A stretch of 50,372 bases of DNA from Candidatus Adlerbacteria bacterium (GTDB lineage: Bacteria; Patescibacteriota; Minisyncoccia; Phycocordibacterales; SBAW01), in the NCBI GenBank assembly GCA_903819895.1, contig CAIJFH010000015.1:1-50372 (forward strand). The letters run 5' to 3'. Shown here one piece after another: positions 9,876 to 19,439 of this stretch (positions are counted from its first letter, which is position 1; every line of letters starts with the position of its first letter). The translations under genes were made by a program, and so were the position numbers. Under the pieces are notes generated by a model. It was not told the origin of the DNA, made no database searches, and was given only the letters and a program-made list of their open reading frames with translations.

Positions 9876-10577
9876 GTGGTGCGCTGGACGACAAAACTAA
9901 AACCATTTTTCCCGTATCTCGAGGACTTGCGGCGGCGGCTCTACGCGACTGTCGTCCTGTTTTGTATCCTCTTTGGAGTTGGTATCTTCGCGTCGCGCTG
10001 GGTGATCGCCTACTTGCTCATCTTCTTTCATATCAAGGGTGTGACCGTGGCGACGACATCGCCGTTTCAACTCGCGGGGCTGGCAGTGGATGTAGGGTTT
10101 TTGTTGGCAACCTGCATCACGCTGCCGGTGTGTATGTTTTTGCTCTATCAATTTGTCTCGCCCGCAATCACGCCGCGCGAGCGTTGGGCGATTATCTTGT
10201 CGGTCCCGGTGAGCATCTTGCTGTTTGTGTTCGGTGCGGGGTATGGATTCCTCATCCTGTACTACTCGCTGGATGCGCTTGCACTGTTTAATCAGAGTTT
10301 GGGACTTGCAAACATCTGGGACATCGGCTCGTTTATCTCGGAGGTGTTGGTGACGTCGCTGTTGTTGGGGCTCGTGTTCCAATTCCCACTCATCATGAGC
10401 GCACTCTTGCGTGTGGGGTTGATCGACACCGCCTTTTTGCGCCGCCATCGTCGCGAGGCGTACTTCGCCATCGTTATTTTTGTCGCGCTCCTGCCACCCA
10501 CCGATGGATTGTCACTTCTTATCATGACCGCACCATTGCTCCTTTTATACGAGGTGGTACTATTAACTCATTACTAG
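9876..10577 (+). CDS. tatC: Twin-arginine translocase subunit TatC
   Basis: Multi-TM protein with TatC-like features (PYLEDLRRRL N-terminus, SPAITPRERW, LPPTDGLSLLIMTAPLLLLYE); GTG start after TATACT. Confidence 0.88.
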   Translation: MVRWTTKLKPFFPYLEDLRRRLYATVVLFCILFGVGIFASRWVIAYLLIFFHIKGVTVATTSPFQLAGLAVDVGFLLATCITLPVCMFLLYQFVSPAITPRERWAIILSVPVSILLFVFGAGYGFLILYYSLDALALFNQSLGLANIWDIGSFISEVLVTSLLLGLVFQFPLIMSALLRVGLIDTAFLRRHRREAYFAIVIFVALLPPTDGLSLLIMTAPLLLLYEVVLLTHY

Positions 10578-10604
10578 TTCTTAACGTGCATCCTCATCAC
10601 TACT

Positions 10605-10772
10605 ATGTTTGATTTTATCGGTATGAAAGAGCTCATCGTCATCGCGATTATCGCGCTGCTGCTCTTTGGCTCGAAGCGGATCCCACAGTTGTCCGAAGAT
10701 GTGGTGCAGGCGATTAAGCACTTCCGCCGCGCATTCAAAGACGACGACACCAAAGAAGTCAAAAAGCGCTAG
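10605..10772 (+). CDS. tatA: Twin-arginine translocase subunit TatA/E, 55 aa
   Basis: MFDFIGMKELIVIAIIALLLFGSKRIPQLSEDVVQAIKHFRRAFKDDDTKEVKKR: N-terminal TM, LFGSKRIP hinge, amphipathic helix; below ORF-track cutoff. Confidence 0.9.
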   Translation: MFDFIGMKELIVIAIIALLLFGSKRIPQLSEDVVQAIKHFRRAFKDDDTKEVKKR

Positions 10773-10805
10773 CACGCTCGTTCGTTGCGGCGTATCTCTG
10801 CCCGC

Positions 10806-10833
10806 TTGACCGCGTCCATAATTTGCCTATAGT
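10806..10833 (+). promoter_or_regulatory. Sigma70-type promoter for groES-groEL
   Basis: TTGACC - 16 nt - TATAGT about 50 nt upstream of groES. Confidence 0.6.
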
Positions 10834-10886
10834 TAAGGCGATTTGGGCGCGTTATTAGTAGTGGTCGGTAATCACCATTTTTCGCT

Positions 10887-11294
10887 ATGAAGAAAAAAGT
10901 ATCTGCAAAGAAAGCAAAATCTAATGTAAAGAAATCAACAGTGCGAGTCGCAACAAAGAGTGCAGCGACACCGAGCAAGCACACCGTCAGCTACTCGTTC
11001 GGCGCGCTTGGGGTAATCCCGCTTGGCGACCGCATTTTGCTCAAGCCAATCAAGCCCGAGACAACCACCTCGTTTGGTCTGGTGATCCCCGACTCGGCAA
11101 AAGAAAAACCCGAGCAGGGCGAGGTGGTCGCGGTTGGCCCCGGCAAGCGCACCGACTGTGGCGAGATTATTCCAGTTGCTGTCTCTGTTGGTGACAAGGT
11201 TATGTTCTCGAAATACGGTTTCGATGAAGTAAAAGTGCAGGGTGTCGAGTACTACCTTGTGCGCGAGGACAGCATCAGCTTGATTCTTGAGTAA
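10887..11294 (+). CDS. groES: Co-chaperonin GroES with Lys-rich N-terminal extension
   Basis: IPLGDRILLKPIKPETTTSFGLVIPDSAKEKPEQGEVVAVGPG...GDKVMFSKYGFDEVKVQGVEYYLVREDSI. Confidence 0.95.
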   Translation: MKKKVSAKKAKSNVKKSTVRVATKSAATPSKHTVSYSFGALGVIPLGDRILLKPIKPETTTSFGLVIPDSAKEKPEQGEVVAVGPGKRTDCGEIIPVAVSVGDKVMFSKYGFDEVKVQGVEYYLVREDSISLILE

Positions 11295-11315
11295 TCAACA
11301 TTAGTATCCCGCTAA

Positions 11316-12980
<1,665 letters not shown>

Positions 12981-12984
12981 AAAA

Positions 12985-13005
12985 TACATAGGTCCGTCCT
13001 GTGTA
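12985..13005. repeat. Dispersed inverted repeat TACATAGG-TCCGT-CCTGTGTA
   Basis: 8-bp stem (one G.T), same core at 34974-34992. Confidence 0.6.
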
Positions 13006-13007
13006 GC

Positions 13008-13036
13008 AAAAACCACCCCACACTGGGGTAGTTTTT
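13008..13036 (+). terminator. Rho-independent terminator after groEL
   Basis: AAAAACCACCCC-ACACT-GGGGTAGTTTTT. Confidence 0.8.
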
Positions 13037-13071
13037 GTACACAACAGTGCGATTTGGTATACTACTGGTGT

Positions 13072-13632
13072 ATGACACTTCTATATATTGTGCTCGCGGT
13101 TTTAGCAGTAATTGTGCTGTGGGTCGTGTTTGCGTATAACCATTTTGTCACGATGGTGCAGCGGGCGGGGGAGGCATGGGCCGATATTGATGTGCAGCTC
13201 AAGCGTCGCTACGACCTCATCCCCAACTTGGTCGAGACGGTCAAGGGCTACGCCACACACGAAAAGACCACATTTGAGAATATCGCAGCAGCGCGCTCGG
13301 CGGCGATGGGTGCACAAGGTCTCGAGGCAAAAGGTGCTGCAGAGAATCAGCTGAGCACGACACTCAAGTCGCTCTTTGCGGTCGCTGAGGCGTATCCAGA
13401 GCTCAAGGCAAATCAAAACTTCCTCTCATTGCAGGGCGAGTTGTCGGATACCGAAAATAAAATCCAGGCCGCTCGCCGCTTTTACAACGGCAACGTCCGC
13501 GACCTCAACACTGCGCTCGCGAGTTTCCCTGGCAATATAATCGCAGGCGCATTCCATTTCGAAAAGCGCGAGTTCTTCGAGCTTGGCGACGCCGATGCTG
13601 CTGCGCGCGAGCCGGTTGCCGTAAAGTTCTGA
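13072..13632 (+). CDS. lemA: LemA family protein
   Basis: N-terminal TM, WADIDVQLKRRYDLIPNLVETVKGYATHEKTTFENIAAARSA; ATG at 13072 is preferred over the track start at 12862. Confidence 0.93.
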   Translation: MTLLYIVLAVLAVIVLWVVFAYNHFVTMVQRAGEAWADIDVQLKRRYDLIPNLVETVKGYATHEKTTFENIAAARSAAMGAQGLEAKGAAENQLSTTLKSLFAVAEAYPELKANQNFLSLQGELSDTENKIQAARRFYNGNVRDLNTALASFPGNIIAGAFHFEKREFFELGDADAAAREPVAVKF

Positions 13633-13645
13633 TATACTTCTGAGT

Positions 13646-14065
13646 ATGGAGAACCCAGTCGAGACAATGCAGCGTAAGGTGACCTACGCGGCATGCACGT
13701 TGCTGGCGTTTATTCTCTCATTGCCGCCATTGGCTGCGGTGGTTATCACTCCGGTGGGGCGCATGTTCGGCTGTAGTGGCGGTTTTTTTAATACGCTGGT
13801 CGAGTGTCATACGGCAAACGAGTTGGTCGTGTCGCTCTACAACGCGCTCTCGCTCGCGGCACTCACCGGGATGCTGTTTGGGGTGGTGTTTGTCCCGCTC
13901 GCAATCGGCCTCTCGGCGATCTCGGCCGAAAAATTGTCACATACGCCGGGCAGCCGGGTGCTCGCGGGCGCAGCGTGGTCGGTGCTGCTGCTCCAGGTGT
14001 TTGCGATCTGGTTCTTTTGCGTGGTGGTGCTCATCCCGCTGCTCTCCTACGTGTCTCATGCGTAA
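13646..14065 (+). CDS. Hypothetical membrane protein (about 3-4 TM)
   Basis: 139-aa hydrophobic ORF; TATACT 7 nt upstream of ATG. Confidence 0.65.
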   Translation: MENPVETMQRKVTYAACTLLAFILSLPPLAAVVITPVGRMFGCSGGFFNTLVECHTANELVVSLYNALSLAALTGMLFGVVFVPLAIGLSAISAEKLSHTPGSRVLAGAAWSVLLLQVFAIWFFCVVVLIPLLSYVSHA

Positions 14066-15806
14066 GCAATCCATCGTCATCGTATGCATGGCGCTCGCAC
14101 TCTGCGCTGTTGGCGCGGTGGGGGTGGCGCATGCGCAAACAAGTACACACCCAACTGCGCAGGCGGGCGGCGAGCATATCGAGCATTTTGATGTGACCGC
14201 GCATGTGCATGCCGACGCGACCGTCGCAGTTGTCGAGACAATCGCATACGCCTTTGGTGGGGCACAGCGGCACGGTATCTTCCGTGACATCCCGGTGCGC
14301 TACGCGACGACGCTGGGCCAGCAGTCGATCGCCCTTTCCAATATCTCGGTGGTGGATCAAAACGGCACACCGCAATCGTTTACTATTTCCTACCCCGGCT
14401 CCAACGAGGAGTTGAAGATCGGCGACGCCAACACGCTCGTGACCGGCAACAAAACGTATATCATCTCCTACACCGTCTCGCGCTCGGTTGGCTATTTTGC
14501 CGATTACGACGAGTGGTATTGGAATGTCACTGGCAACGGCTGGCAGGTGCCTATCGACGAGGCGAGCGCCGAAGTATTTTTGCCTCAGGCCGTGGCGCCG
14601 CTCGATGCGCGTGTTGCTTGCTACCAAGGCCCTGCGGGCAGCAATGAGCAGTGCGCGACAACCCAAGGCAGCGCTTCGATCGACAAAGTGTTGTTTGCTG
14701 CGTCACGCCCACTCGCGCGGGGCGAGGGGCTCACGGTCGCGGTCGGGTTCCCCAAGGGGATTGTCGAGCAGCCGTCGGTGTGGGCAGGAGTGCTCCAGGC
14801 ATTTCTCGACAACAGCATCCTGGCACTGCCGTTTATTATTTTCATCGCGATGTTTGTGCGTTGGTACAACAAAGGTCGCGACCCGCGCGGCCGCGGCACC
14901 ATCATCCCCGAGTACGACGCGCCAGACAATCTCACGCCCATCGAGTGTGCGACGGTGCTCCATAGCCGTGTACACGATGCAGCAATCTCTGCCGAGTTGA
15001 TCTCGCTCGCGACGCGCGGCTACCTCACCATTACGCGCAGCGACGAAAAAGTATTGCTCTTTACACACACCGACTATGTGCTCAACCGGCTCACGCCAAG
15101 TGGTGGCGAGGCATTGAGCACGTTCGACCAACTGCTCCTCGACGCACTCTTTGTTGATGGTGCGACCGAGCGAAAACTGTCGGATCTCAAAAATAATTTT
15201 TATACACAACTGCCCGCAATTAAAACAGCAACACTCTCGGCGCTGGTGACTAAAGGATATTTCCCCGAAAACCCCACCGCAGTGGTGGGCGCGTACCTCA
15301 CAATGGGAATCCTGTGCATTGTTGCTGGCTTTTCGGTGGCGTACCTTTTTGGTGCGCTGTGGTGTATCAGTTTGATCGTGTCAGGCAGTATTGTCGTCGC
15401 GTTTGGGTACCTGATGCCGCGCGTCACGCAGCAGGGGGCGGTCGCACGCGAGCATATCAAAGGGCTCGCGCTGTATCTTGATGTTGCCGAAAAGTCGCGC
15501 ATCGCGTTCCATAATGCGCCCGAGAAAAATCCTGCACTGTTTGAAAAACTGCTGCCCTATGCGATGGTGCTCGGTGTCGAAGAGCAGTGGGCAAAACAAT
15601 TCGAGGGCATCTACACCACGCCACCCAGCTGGTACCACGACCCGCACGGCGGCGCGTTTAATGCAATCATCCTCGCCGACTCGTTGCATACCTTCTCGAC
15701 CAGCGCCTCGTCGACACTTGCTGCCGCGCCCAGTGGCGGCTCGGGCTCGATGGGTGGCGGGTTTTCGGGTGGTGGTTTTGGTGGTGGGGGAGGCGGGAGT
15801 TGGTAA
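14058..15806 (+). CDS. DUF2207 family membrane protein with Gly-rich C-terminus
   Basis: In-frame ATG at 14058, signal peptide MRKQSIVIVCMALALCAVGAVGVAHAQ, TM segments, C-terminal GGGFSGGGFGGGGGGSW; located next to lemA. Confidence 0.85.
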   Translation: MRKQSIVIVCMALALCAVGAVGVAHAQTSTHPTAQAGGEHIEHFDVTAHVHADATVAVVETIAYAFGGAQRHGIFRDIPVRYATTLGQQSIALSNISVVDQNGTPQSFTISYPGSNEELKIGDANTLVTGNKTYIISYTVSRSVGYFADYDEWYWNVTGNGWQVPIDEASAEVFLPQAVAPLDARVACYQGPAGSNEQCATTQGSASIDKVLFAASRPLARGEGLTVAVGFPKGIVEQPSVWAGVLQAFLDNSILALPFIIFIAMFVRWYNKGRDPRGRGTIIPEYDAPDNLTPIECATVLHSRVHDAAISAELISLATRGYLTITRSDEKVLLFTHTDYVLNRLTPSGGEALSTFDQLLLDALFVDGATERKLSDLKNNFYTQLPAIKTATLSALVTKGYFPENPTAVVGAYLTMGILCIVAGFSVAYLFGALWCISLIVSGSIVVAFGYLMPRVTQQGAVAREHIKGLALYLDVAEKSRIAFHNAPEKNPALFEKLLPYAMVLGVEEQWAKQFEGIYTTPPSWYHDPHGGAFNAIILADSLHTFSTSASSTLAAAPSGGSGSMGGGFSGGGFGGGGGGSW

Positions 15807-15824
15807 ATTTGGTATAGTGGACAC

Positions 15825-15879
15825 ATGGCAACGCTCTACACGCATCAGACAGAAAATAGCGCCAAGACGTGGGTCTTGA
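15825..15879 (+). repeat. Duplicated htpX 5' end, copy 1 (truncated ORF MATLYTHQTENSAKTWVLN*)
   Basis: 54/55 nt identical to 16756-16810 (G/A difference at 15866 versus 16797). Confidence 0.95.
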
Positions 15880-15886
15880 ATTGAGT

Positions 15887-16735
15887 ATGAAATCTCTTGA
15901 ACGAAAGCACATTGTGTCTAGAATGGAAAGTCAGGAAAAACCTGCAACTGGAAAGATACTTGCTTGTGTTGGCACAATCGAGCAGTTTAATGCGGACACT
16001 GATGACAAAGTATCTCTCCTAGAAGCTGGTGCAACCCCAGTTGATTATTATGGAAATGACGCAGTGTGGAAGCAATTTAATCAGAGGAATGCGGGAGTTG
16101 ATTCTTATGTGATATCGGCTCTTGATTCTTCAGACAAAAAATCGGCGGGGTATGCCGATTGCACGGGGCTTGTTGCAGTTGGTATAGACAAGGAAACTGG
16201 CAAAAATATCTCTATTCTCACCCATCAGGATAGTAAATCTGTTCTCAATCGCAATATGCCTGATGCGGGACGAGATACATTCATTGCCGACCTTTCGACG
16301 AGTTTGACTGAGCTACGGACTCGCTGCGAGAGTGGGAGTATAGATACGGTTGTATTTGGTGGCTGGACAGAAGGGGTCGGTTCTTCTGTGTATCCCTATA
16401 GTGCGGAGGAGTATAAAGAGATGGTAATGCTGATTGGTTCATTGAGTCAAAATGTTTTGGGTATTGATCCTGTTGTTGTCGTTGGTCCAAATCTTGAGCA
16501 TAATATTTTAGGAAATGGAATGGACGAGGACACTGTGCGGTCGCTTAAATCAGGTGGGCAAACTATAATGGATAGAGACCCACGGGATAAAGACGTCAGT
16601 GTTATCTTTGATACACAAAGAAGGCGTTTATACATGACTCGTCCAGGACAGTATGGTGCCGGAGATTACACTTTTCCTGCATCGCGAGTCAAAGAGATGG
16701 AGCAGAACTGGACTGATGACACATGGATGGATTGA
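15887..16735 (+). CDS. Hypothetical cargo protein
   Basis: ATG 2 nt after the TGA of the truncated htpX copy; the track start at GTG 15869 lies inside the duplicated segment; visibly lower GC than flanks. Confidence 0.75.
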   Translation: MKSLERKHIVSRMESQEKPATGKILACVGTIEQFNADTDDKVSLLEAGATPVDYYGNDAVWKQFNQRNAGVDSYVISALDSSDKKSAGYADCTGLVAVGIDKETGKNISILTHQDSKSVLNRNMPDAGRDTFIADLSTSLTELRTRCESGSIDTVVFGGWTEGVGSSVYPYSAEEYKEMVMLIGSLSQNVLGIDPVVVVGPNLEHNILGNGMDEDTVRSLKSGGQTIMDRDPRDKDVSVIFDTQRRRLYMTRPGQYGAGDYTFPASRVKEMEQNWTDDTWMD

Positions 16736-16755
16736 TAATTAAGTACTAATAGAAT

Positions 16756-16810
16756 ATGGCAACGCTCTACACGCATCAGACAGAAAATAGCGCCAAAACG
16801 TGGGTCTTGA
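16756..16810 (+). repeat. Duplicated htpX 5' end, copy 2 (start of intact htpX)
   Basis: 54/55 nt identical to 15825-15879. Confidence 0.95.
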
Positions 16811-17649
16811 TGGGCGTCTTTTTGGCGGTCGTCGTCGCGGTCGGCTGGGCCGTGTCGTGGTATTTCCATAATCCAGGACTGCTCATCTTCGCGATCATCT
16901 TTGCGTTTGCGATGAACATCGGCAGCTACTGGTTCTCGGACAAATTAGTGATCGCGATGGCGGGCGCCACCCCTGCCGATGGTCCCGAGTATATCGAACT
17001 CAATCGCATTGTCGAAAATCTGTCCATCACCGCGGGGCTGCCCAAGCCAAACGTGTATATCATCGACGACCAAGCGCCGAATGCGTTTGCTACGGGGCGC
17101 AACGCCACGCATGCGGCGGTCGCCGTCACCACGGGGCTCTTGGCGATGATGAACAAGCAGGAGCTCGAGGGTGTGCTCGCGCACGAGCTGTCGCACATCG
17201 GCAACCGCGACATGGTTGTCTCGACGGTCGCGGTCGTCTTGGTTGGCATCATTACACTTGTTGCCGACTTTTTTCTCCGTGCGTCACTTTTTGGTGGTGA
17301 TGATCGCGAGGAGCGCGGCGGCAACCCATTGTTGACGATCCTCGCCATCGCCTTTGTGGTCCTCTCGCCCATCTTGGCGACGATGCTACAGCTCGCAATC
17401 TCGCGAAAGCGCGAGTTTTTGGCCGACGCCTCGGGCGCACTGTTGACCCGCTACCCCGAGGGGCTCGCCTCGGCGCTCGCTAAAATTGGCGCGTATGCAG
17501 AGCCAATGGAGCATCCCAACAACGCGACCGCACACCTGTACATCTCCAACCCGTTTGGCGCGCACGCGGCGATGAGCGGTATCTCCAAACTGTTTATGAC
17601 ACATCCGCCGATTGAGGACCGTATCAACGCATTGGTGGGGGACAAGTAG
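16756..17649 (+). CDS. htpX: HtpX family M48 metalloprotease
   Basis: HELSHIGNRDM (HExxH), N-terminal TMs, SRKREFLADASGALLTRYPEGLASALAKI. Confidence 0.95.
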   Translation: MATLYTHQTENSAKTWVLMGVFLAVVVAVGWAVSWYFHNPGLLIFAIIFAFAMNIGSYWFSDKLVIAMAGATPADGPEYIELNRIVENLSITAGLPKPNVYIIDDQAPNAFATGRNATHAAVAVTTGLLAMMNKQELEGVLAHELSHIGNRDMVVSTVAVVLVGIITLVADFFLRASLFGGDDREERGGNPLLTILAIAFVVLSPILATMLQLAISRKREFLADASGALLTRYPEGLASALAKIGAYAEPMEHPNNATAHLYISNPFGAHAAMSGISKLFMTHPPIEDRINALVGDK

Positions 17650-17651
17650 GG

Positions 17652-17680
17652 TTGACGCTTTTGCCGCGCGGGAGTATAAA
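17652..17680 (+). promoter_or_regulatory. Near-consensus sigma70 promoter
   Basis: TTGACG - 17 nt - TATAAA. Confidence 0.65.
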
Positions 17681-17733
17681 AGCTCTTGTCGCCACCATAA
17701 CGGTGTCGACGTTTCGTTTTGGGGAGTTCGGTT

Positions 17734-17901
17734 ATGAAACGAGGTCGTGCAGGCCGTGTTGCTGCTGCGTTGAAACAGAAGCCGATTGCCGACAAGGCGG
17801 TGCAACAGGCAGCGCGAGCCGCAAGCGCACTGCTCGTTAGCCGCAAGCCTGGGCACGGTCACGAGCGCGAGCGGCGCGGCAGCGTTAATCAGGGGCAGTA
17901 G
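17734..17901 (+). CDS. Small basic protein, 55 aa (MKRGRAGRVAAALKQKPIADKAVQQAARAASALLVSRKPGHGHERERRGSVNQGQ)
   Basis: ORF downstream of a strong promoter. Confidence 0.45.
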   Translation: MKRGRAGRVAAALKQKPIADKAVQQAARAASALLVSRKPGHGHERERRGSVNQGQ

Positions 17902-18039
17902 CCCCCAAGTTCGACGGGTTCCGCCCTGTGCATGTCGCACGGGGCGGGGCTCAAACTCTCTAGTTAGACGTGACGTGCGTACGGTGTTCAGAGATTTTTC
18001 TGACACAGAGGCCTATGTATTGAAAGGTAGGTAATTAGA

Positions 18040-18231
18040 ATGGTTAAATTTGAGGATGGTATTTATTCGATGGGTCCAGAAGAGTTGGGGCCATTGATGT
18101 CTCAGTTTACAAAAAGCACGCCGAGTAATCGGGAGGTGCAACGTTCTTTAGAGATATTACGACCAGCTACGACTGCATCAACCAGCAAGGTTGGTGGCAG
18201 ACGAATAAAGGGGAAGAAGCGCCGTTATTAG
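18040..18231 (+). CDS. Small hypothetical protein with basic C-terminus (KVGGRRIKGKKRRY), 63 aa
   Basis: ORF followed directly by a terminator. Confidence 0.55.
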   Translation: MVKFEDGIYSMGPEELGPLMSQFTKSTPSNREVQRSLEILRPATTASTSKVGGRRIKGKKRRY

Positions 18232-18252
18232 CGCCCCTCCCTGACTACCGGG

Positions 18253-18278
18253 CGGCTCTTTTGTGAGCCGTCTTTCTT
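18253..18278 (+). terminator. Rho-independent terminator
   Basis: CGGCTC-TTTTGT-GAGCCG-TCTTTCTT. Confidence 0.8.
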
Positions 18279-18308
18279 GTATATAGCCCGCTGGTGCCGG
18301 ATTTTGGT

Positions 18309-18396
18309 TGGCGGAGGCGGAGAGATTCGAACTCTCGGTGGGTTGCCCCACACAGACTTTCCAGGTCTGCGCACTAGACCGCTATGCGACGCCTCC
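18309..18396 (-). tRNA. tRNA-Ser (anticodon GGA), CCA encoded
   Basis: GGAGGCG...CAGAC-CTGGAAA-GTCTG...variable arm...GAGAGTTCGAATCTCTC-CGCCTCC-G-CCA. Confidence 0.93.
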
Positions 18397-18508
18397 ATAG
18401 GTATTCTTTTTTTCGCACAGACCAACGCAACCACACCATCATGCGCTAAAAACACTTTTTTCTCAAGGCGCACTATTTTTTTGAAAAAGATTCCTAAGAC
18501 GTGTTGTA

Positions 18509-19060
18509 TTATTCTATCTCCACCAGCACTTCGTGGCGAGTCATCCAAGGTGGCGTCCATGGCGGATTGTATCCGGCATACTGCGGCTCGCCGTGTGTCA
18601 CCACGTTGTCGCGTGTGAGTGCTGCGCGTAACTCGTGCTTTTTTGCCTCTACACGGTCAGCGGTGCGCAGCCAGGAGAATCGTATCACCGCCATTTTTTT
18701 CTCTGGGATGGTAACGATTTTCACTCGTGGGTCGGTTGGGGTCGGCAGGGTGGCGAGCGTGTAGGAGCGCGGCATGCCAAAGGATATGGTGTGTGATTCG
18801 CCCTCGATGCTTGCCAATACCGGCGCGGTCATGGCAATTCTCTCACCTCCTTTTTGCTCGACCACAGGCGCGGTCATCGCGATGCGCTCCTTTTTTCTAT
18901 TGCCGCCAAAGATGTAACCGGCCACGATGCGGAACCCTTGGTTGAGCGCGCGGCGATACGGCCCCTGCACCACCGTTTGTGCCACGATGTGTGCAGAATA
19001 GATGCGTATCTCGTACCCCTTCTCGGATCGCACGACGGTGTACTCGGCTTGTTCAGTCAT
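18509..19060 (-). CDS. SOUL family heme-binding-like protein
   Basis: YEIRIYSAHIVAQT...RIAMTAPV (twice)...VAVIRF-like and WLRTADRVEAKKHELRAAL; internal ATG (MTEQAEY) chosen. Confidence 0.85.
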   Translation of the reverse strand: MTEQAEYTVVRSEKGYEIRIYSAHIVAQTVVQGPYRRALNQGFRIVAGYIFGGNRKKERIAMTAPVVEQKGGERIAMTAPVLASIEGESHTISFGMPRSYTLATLPTPTDPRVKIVTIPEKKMAVIRFSWLRTADRVEAKKHELRAALTRDNVVTHGEPQYAGYNPPWTPPWMTRHEVLVEIE

Positions 19061-19189
19061 ACGAATACAATAGCACCTTATTATTGTATAGAAAATAAAA
19101 AAGAGCGGCTCACCAACTGGCAAGCCGCCCCTATAGGCACTCTTTTCTTGGAAATTTTCCCTCTTATTTATTATGCATGAATCAGTTTT

Positions 19190-19366
19190 TTAGCTGAAAC
19201 GGCGCGCGAGTTCTTCGATTGTCTCTGGGTTGCTCAGATGGTCGTCCTCCTTTGTGGTCGTTTTTCTTGCCGCAAGGACACCCTCGTTATAAACCGCCTC
19301 GAAACGCCTAGCGGTTTCTTCATCTTCTTCTTCGAACTGAGGCGCTTCGTCGTTTCCGAAATCCAT
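19190..19366 (-). CDS. Small acidic hypothetical protein, 58 aa
   Basis: MDFGNDEAPQFEEEDEETARRFEAVYNEGVLAARKTTTKEDDHLSNPETIEELARRFS with AGGAGG upstream. Confidence 0.65.
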   Translation of the reverse strand: MDFGNDEAPQFEEEDEETARRFEAVYNEGVLAARKTTTKEDDHLSNPETIEELARRFS

Positions 19367-19439
19367 TAGAACCCTCCTGTTTGTGCAAGACGCGGAACAT
19401 GCCGCGTCGAGTTGAGAGTAGGATATGTATGATTGTTTG

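Noticed and set aside
10834-10886. CIRCE element upstream of groES
   Set aside because: No TTAGCACTC-N9-GAGTGCTAA inverted repeat found between promoter and groES start.
17640-18030. Possible tmRNA after htpX
   Set aside because: No alanine-tRNA-like ends, no tag reading frame and no canonical tmRNA 5' sequence.
18309-18396. tRNA-Ser as attachment site of the nearby island
   Set aside because: No repeat of the tRNA 3' end was seen downstream in the window.
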